Assembly: GCF_001612905.1 (NCBI RefSeq)
Contig: NZ_BDBI01000032.1
Span: forward strand, 1 to 64,000
Length of the DNA: 64,000 nucleotides
Direction: 5' to 3'
Source of the DNA: Nocardia ignorata NBRC 108230
GTDB lineage: Bacteria > Actinomycetota > Actinomycetes > Mycobacteriales > Mycobacteriaceae
Position 1 is the stretch's first letter. Every line of letters begins with the position of its first letter. The notes beneath the pieces were generated by a model. That model had not been told where the DNA came from and made no database searches. It was given only the letters and a program-made list of their open reading frames with translations. The position numbers and the translations under genes were made by a program. This document shows, piece by piece, positions 25,804-34,077 of this stretch.

Positions 25804-26397
25804 ATGGCGGCGAGGGACATGACCGAACAGACACCGGCGATCGACGGCCGGCAATTCCGTAATGTGCTGGGACAGTTCTGCACCGGCATCACCGTGATCA
25901 CCGCGCTCGACCCCGACGGTGCGCCGATCGGGTTCGCCTGTCAGTCCTTCGCCGCCCTCTCCCTCGATCCGCCGCTCGTGCTGTTCTGCCCCACCAAGGG
26001 GTCGCGCTCGTGGGCGGCGATCGAGGCGGCTGGCAAGTTCTGTGTGAATGTGCTCGCCGAGGAACAGCAGCCGACGTGCGCCCGCTTCGGCTCCCGCGAA
26101 CCGGACAAGTTCGCCGGAGTCCCTTGGCACACCTCGGATCTGGGTGTTCCTGTGCTCGACGGTTCACTGGCGACCATCGAATGCACTGTCGACTCGGTGG
26201 TCGACGGTGGTGACCACTACATCGTCATCGGGCGGGTGCAAGCCCTGACGGAATCGGAGTCGACGACGAATGGTCGTCCGCTGCTGTTCTACCGTGGGCA
26301 GTACACCGGCATCGAACCGGACAAGACCACCCCCGCCCCCTGGCGCGCCGACCTGGACCACTTCCTCACCACCACCAGCCTCGACACCTGGTTGTAA
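25804..26397 (+). CDS. hsaB: HsaB, flavin reductase of HsaAB
   Basis: A 197-residue flavin reductase-like protein of the FMN-binding split-barrel type. Motifs: FCTGITVITA, GFACQSFAALSLDPPLV and PLLFYRGQY. It supplies reduced FMN to HsaA using NADH. Three bases after hsaC. An internal ATG six codons in (MTEQTP) is the alternative start. Last gene of the hsaACDB operon. Confidence 0.93.
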   Translation: MAARDMTEQTPAIDGRQFRNVLGQFCTGITVITALDPDGAPIGFACQSFAALSLDPPLVLFCPTKGSRSWAAIEAAGKFCVNVLAEEQQPTCARFGSREPDKFAGVPWHTSDLGVPVLDGSLATIECTVDSVVDGGDHYIVIGRVQALTESESTTNGRPLLFYRGQYTGIEPDKTTPAPWRADLDHFLTTTSLDTWL

Positions 26398-26478
26398 GCG
26401 GCGCCGGTGCTCGAGTGAGCACGCATCGCCGACGTATACGAGCGGCGACGCCCGGTTGTGGGCTCAGCCGCGATCAGG

Positions 26479-26504
26479 GCCGACGACGAGGCCTTGTCGT
26501 CGGC
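26479..26504. terminator. Hairpin after hsaB
   Basis: Perfect 9-bp inverted repeat GCCGACGAC / GTCGTCGGC with an 8-base loop in the gap between convergent hsaB (+) and the saccharopine-dehydrogenase-like gene (-). Probable bidirectional terminator. Confidence 0.5.
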
Positions 26505-26578
26505 TTCGGGCACAGGCCAGCTTGTCTCGTGACAGTCATCGTGGCCAGTCGAGCGTGCCGACGCAGTGCGTCGCGGGC

Positions 26579-27589
26579 TCAGCGCGCCGCGATCAGGGCC
26601 GTCAGCAGGGCGGACGACAGCGCCGCGGCGTTGCTGTCGGGGCTGGCCCAGCTTCGGGTGGTGATCGTCATCGCCGCGGGGTCCGGTGCGCCGAGGCAGT
26701 GGGACGCGAAGGCGGCGAAGAACTGGTCCGGGTCGAGCAGCGTTTCGGGTGCGTGGACTCCTGGACGTGGGTTCGCGGCCAGCAGCAGCGCGCCGACAGC
26801 CAACGGGACGCCGGTGTTGTCGGCCATCGACAGGCCGGGGACCTGACTCAGCGCAGTGGCGACCCTTGCGGGCGAGCCGTCTCGTTCCCCCTCGGCGATG
26901 GCGAACAGCGGCGGAAGTCCACCGGCCGCGACGAGAGTTGCCGGGTCGGCCGGGAGCAGGCGTTCGAGGCGGGCAGCCAAGAGCGCCGCGCGATCGACGG
27001 TCAGCAGGCGGCGGTTCATCGCCCAGCGCAGTGCCAGTAGCGCGGCCGAGGTCGGACGATCGGCGACGACCACCGAGGTCGAGTCTTTGACACCGGGGAA
27101 AGCCAGCGGCAAGGTGATCGCCTCCGGGTGACCGAAGCTGCGGCCCTCACCGGTGCCGAGTCCCGGGTATTCGAGCCGAAACCGTTCCAGCGCAGGGCGT
27201 TCGACGCGTGCGCCCGCCCTGGTCACCGGGATGCTCCCGCTGATCTGGCGCATGCCGTGCACGACGGCGGCGGTCGCCGCGGCGCTTTCCTCGGTGTGGG
27301 CCGAGTGGATGTTCCAGCCCGTCACCAGGGAATCGACCCGCTCGAGTTCAGCGGCCGCCCGCACCGCGAGCAGGTTCGCGACGCCCGGACTCGCGCCCAT
27401 GCCGAGCAGCGCCGTCACCCCGGCCGCTTTCGCCTCGGCGTCGAGTTCGAGCATGTCGGCGGTGGGCTGTGGGTCGTCGCAGATGTCGATGTAGTCGCAA
27501 CCCGCGGCGATGGCGGCGGCCAGGATCGGCCTCGAACAACGACTCAGTGCCGCATACCCCGCCGCGTCACCGGCTCGGGTGGCCGTCAC
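26579..27589 (-). CDS. Saccharopine-dehydrogenase-like protein lacking its N-terminal Rossmann motif
   Basis: A 336-residue open frame matching saccharopine dehydrogenase-like oxidoreductases from GCDYIDICDD and GMGASPGVANLLAVRAA onward. The N-terminal glycine-rich NAD(P)-binding strand-turn-helix that family members carry is missing: homology begins about residue 20, directly behind a GTG. The gene therefore appears 5'-truncated by a rearrangement around 27550-27590 and may be non-functional. On the other strand the same junction carries a regulator-like fragment. Downstream it converges with hsaB. Confidence 0.6.
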   Translation of the reverse strand: MTATRAGDAAGYAALSRCSRPILAAAIAAGCDYIDICDDPQPTADMLELDAEAKAAGVTALLGMGASPGVANLLAVRAAAELERVDSLVTGWNIHSAHTEESAAATAAVVHGMRQISGSIPVTRAGARVERPALERFRLEYPGLGTGEGRSFGHPEAITLPLAFPGVKDSTSVVVADRPTSAALLALRWAMNRRLLTVDRAALLAARLERLLPADPATLVAAGGLPPLFAIAEGERDGSPARVATALSQVPGLSMADNTGVPLAVGALLLAANPRPGVHAPETLLDPDQFFAAFASHCLGAPDPAAMTITTRSWASPDSNAAALSSALLTALIAAR

Positions 27590-27719
27590 CGCCTACGCCC
27601 TGGCCTGCCTGTTCGAGGCTCACTGGGCGTTCCATCTCCAAGGTGTGAACGAGCCCGACCGCACCGAGCAGGCCAAACAGAGCGCCCACACTCTGCTGTC
27701 CGCCCTCGCCGCCGCATAG
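27570..27719 (+). pseudogene. C-terminal remnant, possibly of a TetR-type regulator
   Basis: The frame ending at 27719 reads VAVTAYALACLFEAHWAF then HLQG, DRTEQAKQSAHTLLSAL, like the C-terminal helices of a TetR-family protein. No upstream HTH is present, and it abuts the truncated saccharopine-dehydrogenase-like gene. Interpreted as gene debris. Family assignment is weak. Confidence 0.3.
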
Positions 27720-27890
27720 GACCCGCCACAGCGCCTGCTGTCCGGCAGCCGGTGCGTCACCGGGTGCCGATACTCGTCTGCGACGCCAGTGGCGACCCGA
27801 AACCACGGCCTTCGTTGCCGCGCGGAAGCTGGCGACCCCGGTCGTAAAACTGCTCATTCGGTGAGCACTTTGGCGAGCAAGATGATTCCC

Positions 27891-28442
27891 ATGAACGCGA
27901 GCATCGAATTCATCACCTGCGCCGACGCCGCCGAATGGGAAGCGTGGCTGGCCGGGAACCACGCTTCGGCGGACGAGGTGTGGGTACGGATCGCGAAGAA
28001 GGGGGCGCCGGAGCCGTCGGTGACGATCACCGAGACGCTCGACGGCGCCCTCTGCTACGGCTGGATCGACAGCCACCGGCGTTCCCTCGACGCGCATCAC
28101 TACCTGCAGCGATACTCGCCGCGACGGGCGCGCAGCCGGTGGTCGCAGGTCAATGTCGCCAAGGCCGAGGCGTTGATCGCGGCCGACCGGATGCGGCCCG
28201 CCGGCTACGCGGCGATCGAGCAGGCCGTCGCCGACGGGCGCTGGGCAGGAGCCTACGAACGGCAGAGCACCGCCGAAACCCCTGCGGAGCTGGCTGCGGC
28301 ACTCGCCGAATCACCCCGCGCGGCATCGGCTTACGCCGCGCTCAGCCGTTCGGATCGGTATCGACTGTTCCTCCCGATCCTCAAGGCCACCACGCCGCAA
28401 GAGCGGGCGGCCCGCGTCGCCCAAGCCCTCACCGCACTCTGA
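27891..28442 (+). CDS. YdeI/OmpD-associated family protein
   Basis: A 183-residue protein of the YdeI/OmpD-associated group. Characteristic segments are GNHASADEVWVRIAKKG, LDGALCYGWIDSHRRSL, RYSPRRARSRWSQVNV and a C-terminal helical part (SPRAASAYAALSRSDRYRL). Cytoplasmic. Function in the family is poorly defined; some members are linked to stress or peptide resistance. An alternative ATG lies nine bases upstream. Apparently monocistronic. Confidence 0.8.
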   Translation: MNASIEFITCADAAEWEAWLAGNHASADEVWVRIAKKGAPEPSVTITETLDGALCYGWIDSHRRSLDAHHYLQRYSPRRARSRWSQVNVAKAEALIAADRMRPAGYAAIEQAVADGRWAGAYERQSTAETPAELAAALAESPRAASAYAALSRSDRYRLFLPILKATTPQERAARVAQALTAL

Positions 28443-28466
28443 CTCGCGACCGCCTCAGCGCGGTAT

Positions 28467-29303
28467 TCAGAGCTCTTTCACCAGGATGGCGCGGGTGTAG
28501 AGCAGCGAGAATCCTCGACCTTGAGCGTTCTGCTGCGACCTGGAACCGGGCGCGGTGGTGACTGTCGCCAGATCACAACCGGCCTTCGCGGCATCGTTGA
28601 GACGTGTTGTGAGCAGGGCGGTTTGGACGCCTCGTCGGCGATGTGACGGAAGAGTGGCCGCGCCCGCGAGGGCCGCGATCCCACCGTCGGTACGCAGGCT
28701 CGCTCCACCGGCCGCTACCCCGTCACGGTAGGCGAGGTAGCGACGGGTCTCGTTGGCCGAAGCCATGTCTCGCATCACCGAGGCAATCGCCTCGCGCGGG
28801 AATTCCTCGTGGTTCGGACCTTCGTCGGGATGGGCGAACCCGTCGACCACCACATCGAGCCACGCACCGAGATCCTCCCCGGCATCGAGTCGCACCTCCA
28901 CGCCGTCCGGCACGGCGAACTCGTCGCCGTCCAACCGCATCCCGAGCACATTCTCGAAAGACATCAACCGATACCCCCGCCCCGTCAGCTCCTCCCCGAT
29001 CCCCGCCTCCCCCAACTGCGACAACTCCACCTGCACCGGACACCCCACCCGCGCGTAAGCCGCCTCGATCGCCTCCCACTCGCCCACGGAAGGGACCCCA
29101 CCGAACCCGACCCCCACCACCTTGTTCAACGGTGATCCCTCCCCCACGAAACAAGCCGCCCCACCCCCGATCTCCCGGACGAACCCCTCGACTCCCCGCC
29201 CGATCCCGACCCGAGTGGCCCCCACGATCGCCGCGGTCTCCACCCGCTCGATCCGTGCCGCCAAGTCCCCGCCGCAGAACAATGCCCGACCGTTTTCACT
29301 CAT
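28467..29303 (-). CDS. GNAT-family N-acetyltransferase
   Basis: A 278-residue protein. The C-terminal half is a GNAT domain: AYRDGVAAGGASLRTDGG, then the acetyl-CoA-binding loop SHRRRGVQTALLTTRLNDAA (about 217-236) and NAQGRGFSLLYTRAIL at the end. The N-terminal part is a divergent GNAT-like or regulatory domain. Substrate unknown. Base composition between 28960 and 29300 is unusually C-rich on the plus strand (runs of CCCC), a local codon bias toward GGGG-rich glycine/valine codons in the gene. Confidence 0.82.
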   Translation of the reverse strand: MSENGRALFCGGDLAARIERVETAAIVGATRVGIGRGVEGFVREIGGGAACFVGEGSPLNKVVGVGFGGVPSVGEWEAIEAAYARVGCPVQVELSQLGEAGIGEELTGRGYRLMSFENVLGMRLDGDEFAVPDGVEVRLDAGEDLGAWLDVVVDGFAHPDEGPNHEEFPREAIASVMRDMASANETRRYLAYRDGVAAGGASLRTDGGIAALAGAATLPSHRRRGVQTALLTTRLNDAAKAGCDLATVTTAPGSRSQQNAQGRGFSLLYTRAILVKEL

Positions 29304-29349
29304 CCCCCACTTATATCCCCCGTGTCCAGCGAGTTTCGGCGCAAACCAA

Positions 29350-29410
29350 GATCACCACGCCCTGGTGGCGGCGACCTCTCGGCCAATGCCGCCACCAGAG
29401 CGTGGTGATC
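29350..29410. repeat. 61-bp palindromic element, copy 1
   Basis: Arms GATCACCACGCCCTGGTGGC... and its complement pair over 23 bp with one G-U type mismatch around a 15-base loop. Copy 2 at 34949-35009 is its reverse complement with two or three differences, and similarity continues about 8 bp on one flank (GTGTTCA). It lies 85 bp downstream of the hsaF stop. Possible terminator or REP/MITE-like element. Confidence 0.8.
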
Positions 29411-29494
29411 ACGTGTTCAAGTGGTGACGCGCTTCCGGGGCAGACAGCGAAACGGCGCGACCGGGAGGGCGCGCCGTTTCGGGATCGAGGGTGG

Positions 29495-30541
29495 TCAGGA
29501 TGAGGCGGATTCGCGTTGGAGTTCGAGGGCGATGTCGATGAGCTGGTCTTCCTGGCCGCCGACGAGTTTGCGCTTGCCCGCGCGGACGAGCATTTCGGCG
29601 GCGGAGACGTTGTAGCGCTCGGCTTGGCGTTCGGCGTGGCGGAGGAAGCTGGAGTAGACGCCCGCGTAGCCCATCATCAGGGCCTGGCGGTCCAGGAGGC
29701 ATTCGGTGGGCATGGCGGGGCGGACGACGTCTTCGGCGGCGTCGGTGACGGCGAAGAAGTCGACGCCGGTCTTGATGCCGAGCTTGTCGCAGACCCCGAT
29801 GAACGCTTCGACGGGGAGGTTGCCCGCGCCCGCGCCGAAACGGCGAGCCGAACCGTCGATCTGGGTGGCTCCGGCGCGAACCGCGTAGACGGAGTTGGCG
29901 ACGGCGAGGCCGAGGTTCTCGTGGCCGTGGAAACCGACCTGGGCATCGTCACCGAGCTCGGCGACCAGGGCGGACACGCGGTCCGAAACCTGTTCGAGCA
30001 CAAGGGCGCCGGCGGAGTCGACGACATACACGCACTGGCAGCCCGCGTCGGCCATGATGCGCGCCTGCTTCGCCAGCTTCTCCGGGGTGGTGGAGTGGGC
30101 CATCATCAGGAACCCGACGGTTTCGAGGCCGAGGTCGCGGGCGAGACCGAAGTGCTGGATGGAGACATCGGCTTCGGTGCAGTGCGTCGCGATGCGGCAG
30201 ATCGAGGCGCCGTTGTCCTGGGAGATCTTGATGTCTTCCTTGACGCCGACACCGGGCAGCATGAGGAAGGCGATCTTGGCCTGCTCGGCCGTTTCGGCGG
30301 CTGCTTTGATGAGTTCTTGTTCGGGGGTCTTGGAGAACCCGTAGTTGAACGACGACCCGCCGAGCCCGTCACCGTGGGTGACCTCGATGACCGGGACACC
30401 CGAACCATCGAGGGCGGCAACGATATCGCGTACCTCGTCCACCGTGAACTGGTGGCGCTTGTGGTGCGACCCGTCACGCAGCGAGGTGTCGGTGACACGG
30501 ACATCGAGTTCGCCCGAGAAGGGCTTCAGGATTGTGCTCAT
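29495..30541 (-). CDS. hsaF: HsaF, 4-hydroxy-2-oxohexanoate/valerate aldolase
   Basis: A 348-residue DmpG-type class II pyruvate aldolase: TIM barrel with DTSLRDGSHHKRHQF at the N-terminus (metal and pyruvate site), then the communication domain. It splits 4-hydroxy-2-oxoacids from HsaE into pyruvate and an aldehyde, channelled to HsaG. Twelve bases downstream of hsaG; last gene of hsaE-hsaG-hsaF, followed by the 61-bp palindrome. Confidence 0.94.
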   Translation of the reverse strand: MSTILKPFSGELDVRVTDTSLRDGSHHKRHQFTVDEVRDIVAALDGSGVPVIEVTHGDGLGGSSFNYGFSKTPEQELIKAAAETAEQAKIAFLMLPGVGVKEDIKISQDNGASICRIATHCTEADVSIQHFGLARDLGLETVGFLMMAHSTTPEKLAKQARIMADAGCQCVYVVDSAGALVLEQVSDRVSALVAELGDDAQVGFHGHENLGLAVANSVYAVRAGATQIDGSARRFGAGAGNLPVEAFIGVCDKLGIKTGVDFFAVTDAAEDVVRPAMPTECLLDRQALMMGYAGVYSSFLRHAERQAERYNVSAAEMLVRAGKRKLVGGQEDQLIDIALELQRESASS

Positions 30542-30553
30542 TGCGGAAACTCC

Positions 30554-31459
30554 TTACACCCGAGCCGAGATGATCTGATCGGCCAGCACGTCACCGACGC
30601 GGGTCGCGGCGGCGGTCATGATGTCGAGGTTGCCCGCGTACGGGGGCAGGAAGTCGCCCGCACCCTCGACCTCGACGAAGATCGACACCTTCGCCATGCC
30701 GCCGGACACCACCGACGGGTCGTCGAACTGGGGTTCGTTGAGCAACCGGTAGCCGGGCACGTACTCCTGGATGGACTTCTCCATCCGCAGGATGCTGTCG
30801 GCGATGGCGTCGCGGTCGGCGTCTTCGGGGATCGAGCAGAAGATGGTGTCGCGCATGATCATCGGCGGCTCGGCCGGATTCAGGATGATGATGGCCTTGC
30901 CACGCTGGGCGCCACCGATCGTTTCGACCCCCTTGGAGGTGGTCTTGGTGAACTCGTCGATATTGGCGCGGGTACCGGGCCCGGCCGACACCGACGCCAC
31001 CGACGCCACGATCTCGGCGTACTGCACCGGCACCACCCGCGAAACGGCCGCGACCATGGGGATGGTCGCCTGCCCACCGCAGGTGATCATGTTGACGTTC
31101 GGCGCGTCCCGCAGCGAATCCAGGTTCACCGGCGGGATCACGGCCGGGCCGACAGCGGCGGGAGTGAGGTCGACGGCGCGGATGCCCGCGGCCTCGTACT
31201 TCGGTGCGTACGCGCGGTGCACGTAGGCGGAGGTGGCCTCGAACACCAGGTCGGGTTTCTCGTCGAGGGCGAGCAGCCAGTCCGCGCCCTCGGCGGAGGT
31301 TTCCAGGCCGAGCCCACTCGCGCGCTTCAACCCCTCGGAGTCCGGGTCGATGCCGATCATCCAGCGCGGCTCGATCTTGTCCGAACGCAACAGCTTGTAC
31401 AGCAGATCGGTGCTGATATTGCCGGACCCCACGATCGCGGCGGTGACTTTACTTGTCAC
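30554..31459 (-). CDS. hsaG: HsaG, acylating acetaldehyde/propionaldehyde dehydrogenase
   Basis: A 301-residue NAD-dependent acylating aldehyde dehydrogenase of the DmpF type. It has the nucleotide motif VGSGNISTDLLYK near the N-terminus and the catalytic cysteine in NMITCGGQATIPM (about 127). It converts propionaldehyde or acetaldehyde from the partner aldolase HsaF to the CoA ester. Gene order hsaE-hsaG-hsaF matches Rv3536c-Rv3534c. Confidence 0.94.
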   Translation of the reverse strand: MTSKVTAAIVGSGNISTDLLYKLLRSDKIEPRWMIGIDPDSEGLKRASGLGLETSAEGADWLLALDEKPDLVFEATSAYVHRAYAPKYEAAGIRAVDLTPAAVGPAVIPPVNLDSLRDAPNVNMITCGGQATIPMVAAVSRVVPVQYAEIVASVASVSAGPGTRANIDEFTKTTSKGVETIGGAQRGKAIIILNPAEPPMIMRDTIFCSIPEDADRDAIADSILRMEKSIQEYVPGYRLLNEPQFDDPSVVSGGMAKVSIFVEVEGAGDFLPPYAGNLDIMTAAATRVGDVLADQIISARV

Positions 31460-31474
31460 GAAATACTCCTAGGT

Positions 31475-32260
31475 TCAGCTGAAACGCAGACGGACAGAAC
31501 CGAGTCCGGTGAATTCGGCGAGGAAGTCGTCGCCGGGGCGGGCGTCGATGGCGCGGGTGCAGGAGCCGGGCAGCACGATGTCACCGGCTTTGAGCCGCAC
31601 ACCGAAGGTCGCCACCTTGCGCGCCAACCATGCCACCGCGATCACCGGATCACCGAGCACCGCGTCGCTGCGGCCCTCGGCGACGACCTCACCGTTGCGC
31701 GTGAGGACCGCGTCGATGGCCTTGATGTCGATATCCGAAGGGGCGACCCGCTGTTTACCGAGGACGAACCCGGCCGAGGAGGCGTTGTCGGAGATCGTGT
31801 CGACCAACCCGATCTTCCAGTCGTTGATCCGCGAATCGATCAACTCGATCGCCGGCGCGTAGGCGACGGTCGCGGCCAACACATCGGCTTCGGTGCAGTC
31901 ATCGCCGGGCAGATCCTTGCCCAGCACGAACCCCACCTCGACCTCGACGCGCGGAAGCAGGTACTGCGAGGTGTCGACGGGAACGTCCTCGAAGACCTCC
32001 ATCTCAGCCAGCAGATGCCCGTAATCGGGTTCATCGACACCCATCATCTGCTGCATCGCCTTGGACGACAGCCCAACCTTGTGGCCGACCACCTGGGCGC
32101 CGTCGCGCAGCCTGCGCTGGATGTTCAGCAACTGGATCTCGTAGGCATCGACCACATCGATCCCGGGGTACCGGTCGACCAGGGGCGCCACCGCCACCCG
32201 ATCGTGTTCGGCGCGCGCCAATTCATCGGCGAGTTCACTCCGCTGCGCGTCGGACAGCAC
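31475..32260 (-). CDS. hsaE: HsaE, 2-hydroxyhexa-2,4-dienoate hydratase
   Basis: A 261-residue metal-dependent hydratase of the FAH-like MhpD/TesE type, with GHKVGLSSKAMQQMMGVDEP and VEVEVGFVLGKDLPG providing acidic metal ligands. It hydrates the dienoate released by HsaD. First gene of the hsaEGF operon, divergent from kstD; a near-consensus KstR box lies 43 bp upstream. Confidence 0.93.
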   Translation of the reverse strand: MLSDAQRSELADELARAEHDRVAVAPLVDRYPGIDVVDAYEIQLLNIQRRLRDGAQVVGHKVGLSSKAMQQMMGVDEPDYGHLLAEMEVFEDVPVDTSQYLLPRVEVEVGFVLGKDLPGDDCTEADVLAATVAYAPAIELIDSRINDWKIGLVDTISDNASSAGFVLGKQRVAPSDIDIKAIDAVLTRNGEVVAEGRSDAVLGDPVIAVAWLARKVATFGVRLKAGDIVLPGSCTRAIDARPGDDFLAEFTGLGSVRLRFS

Positions 32261-32302
32261 GGGTACCTCCTGGGGAAAATCTGCTCGACTGGCCAGTCAA
32301 AC

Positions 32303-32316
32303 TGTAACCAGTTTCT
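32303..32316. promoter_or_regulatory. KstR box near hsaE (one mismatch)
   Basis: TGTAACCAGTTTCT fits TNNAACNNGTTNNA except for the last base. Positioned to control hsaEGF. Confidence 0.6.
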
Positions 32317-32370
32317 TAACTGAATATCGGGTCTTCTTCCAGACAACATAGCGCAACTGCGCCCCGATTC

Positions 32371-32384
32371 TATAACGTGTTCTA
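32371..32384. promoter_or_regulatory. KstR box overlapping the kstD start
   Basis: TATAACGTGTTCTA is a perfect KstR consensus match and ends one base before the kstD ATG. The TATAAC in it is a good -10 element ten bases from the ATG, so the operator covers the promoter of an apparently leaderless mRNA. Confidence 0.88.
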
Positions 32385-32385
32385 C

Positions 32386-34077
32386 ATGAGTGATCGGGAA
32401 TACGATGTGGTGGTCGTCGGGAGTGGCGCCGCTGGAATGACCGCCGCCCTCACCGCGGCGCACCACGGGCTGAGCGTGGTGGTGCTGGAGAAGGCGGCGC
32501 ACTACGGCGGGTCGACCGCCCGGTCCGGGGGCGGGGTGTGGATTCCGGGGAACAAGGCGCTGCTCGCCTCGGGCCGCCCCGACGATCGCGACGAGGCGCG
32601 CACCTACCTGCACAGCATCATCGGCGACGTGGTGCCCGCCGAGAAGATCGACACCTACCTCGATCGCGGCGCCGAGGCGTTCGACTTCGTGCTCGACCAC
32701 ACGCCGCTGAAAATGAAGTGGGTGCCCGGCTATTCCGATTACTACCCCGAGGCTCCAGGTGGCCTAGGCCAGGGCCGTTCGTGCGAACCGACCCCCTTCA
32801 ACGGCAAGGTGCTCGGCGCGGAGCTGGCCGATCTCGAGCCGCCGTATGCCAAGGCGCCGATGAACGTGGTCGTCATGCAGGCCGATTTCGTGCGGCTGAA
32901 CCTGATCCGCCGCCACCCCAAGGGCATGATGCGGGCGCTGCGCGTCGGCGCGCGCACCTACCTGGCCAAGTTCACCGGTAAGCACCTGCTCGGCATGGGC
33001 CAGGCCATCATCGCCGCCATGCGCAAGGGCCTGCTCGACGCGGGCGTTCCGGTTCTGCTCAACACCCCGCTCACCGACCTGGTGCAGACCGACGGCCGGA
33101 TCACCGGCGTCAAAGCCACTGTCGACGGCGAATCGGTCACTTTCACCGCGCGCTACGGCGTGATCCTCGGCAGCGGCGGTTTCGAGCACAACGCGGACAT
33201 GCGCGCCAAGTATCAGCGGCAGCCGATAACCACTGAGTGGACAACCGGTGCCGCGGCCAACACCGGCGATGGCATCGTCGCGGGTATGGCGGCGGGAGCG
33301 ACGGTCGGATTCATGGAGGACGCCTGGTGGGGTCCGACGATCTTCAAGGGCGGCAAGCCCTGGTTCGCGCTGGCCGAACGCAACCTGCCCGGCACCATCA
33401 TGGTCAACGACCGCGGCGTGCGCTTCGGCAACGAGTCGGCTCCGTATGTGGAGGCCGTGCACACCATGTACGGCGGCGAGTACGGCCAGGGCCCCGGTCC
33501 CGGCGAGAACGTGCCCGCCTGGCTGGTGTTCGACCAGCGCTACCGCAACCGCTACATCTTCGCGGGTCTGCAACCGGGACAGCGTTTTCCGAAGCGCTGG
33601 ATGGAGAACGACAACATCGTCAAGGCCGACACGATCGCCGAACTGGCCGCCCGCATCGGAGTCCCCGCCGACGCGCTCGCCGGAACCGTCGAGCGGTTCA
33701 ACGGCTTCGCCGCCTTGGGCAAGGACGAGGATTTCGGTCGCGGCGACAGCCACTACGACCGCTATTACGGTGACCCGACCGTGAAGCCCAACCCGTGCCT
33801 GGCCGAGATCTCGCAGGGCCCGTTCTACGCCGCGAAGATCGTGCCCGGTGACCTGGGCACCAAGGGCGGCCTCGTCACCGATACCGCCGGACGCGTGCTG
33901 CGGGAAGACGATTCGGTGATCGACGGCCTCTACGCGGCGGGCAACTGCAGCTCGCCGGTGATGGGCCACACCTACGCGGGTCCCGGCGCGACCATCGGTC
34001 CCGCGATCACCTTCGCCTACCTGTCCGTGCTCGACATCGTCGGCAAGAAGTCCTCTACCGCCAAGGAAGTGAAGTAG
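32386..34077 (+). CDS. kstD: KstD, 3-ketosteroid delta1-dehydrogenase
   Basis: A 563-residue FAD enzyme, the same length as mycobacterial KstD (Rv3537). The dinucleotide motif VVVGSGAAGM is at residues 9-18, followed by HYGGSTARSGGGVWIP. The active-site region GHTYAGPGATIGPA is near the C-terminus. It introduces the C1-C2 double bond in ring A. The ATG has no Shine-Dalgarno and sits right after a KstR box. The stop overlaps the GTG of the MaoC-type gene. Confidence 0.95.
   Translation: MSDREYDVVVVGSGAAGMTAALTAAHHGLSVVVLEKAAHYGGSTARSGGGVWIPGNKALLASGRPDDRDEARTYLHSIIGDVVPAEKIDTYLDRGAEAFDFVLDHTPLKMKWVPGYSDYYPEAPGGLGQGRSCEPTPFNGKVLGAELADLEPPYAKAPMNVVVMQADFVRLNLIRRHPKGMMRALRVGARTYLAKFTGKHLLGMGQAIIAAMRKGLLDAGVPVLLNTPLTDLVQTDGRITGVKATVDGESVTFTARYGVILGSGGFEHNADMRAKYQRQPITTEWTTGAAANTGDGIVAGMAAGATVGFMEDAWWGPTIFKGGKPWFALAERNLPGTIMVNDRGVRFGNESAPYVEAVHTMYGGEYGQGPGPGENVPAWLVFDQRYRNRYIFAGLQPGQRFPKRWMENDNIVKADTIAELAARIGVPADALAGTVERFNGFAALGKDEDFGRGDSHYDRYYGDPTVKPNPCLAEISQGPFYAAKIVPGDLGTKGGLVTDTAGRVLREDDSVIDGLYAAGNCSSPVMGHTYAGPGATIGPAITFAYLSVLDIVGKKSSTAKEVK

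Noticed and set aside
26461..26602. Short direct repeat GCGATCAGGGCCG at about 26470 and 26589 as a mobile-element footprint
   Set aside because: Only 13 bases match exactly, there are no inverted termini, and one copy is within the C-terminal codons of the saccharopine-dehydrogenase-like gene.
29516..32323. A 935-codon open frame on the plus strand antisense to hsaF-hsaG-hsaE
   Set aside because: A shadow of high-GC coding: it spans three well-supported genes and intergenic bases, and its sequence has no domain pattern. The same applies to long antisense frames over fadA6/kstR2, ltp2-chsH2 and fadE34.
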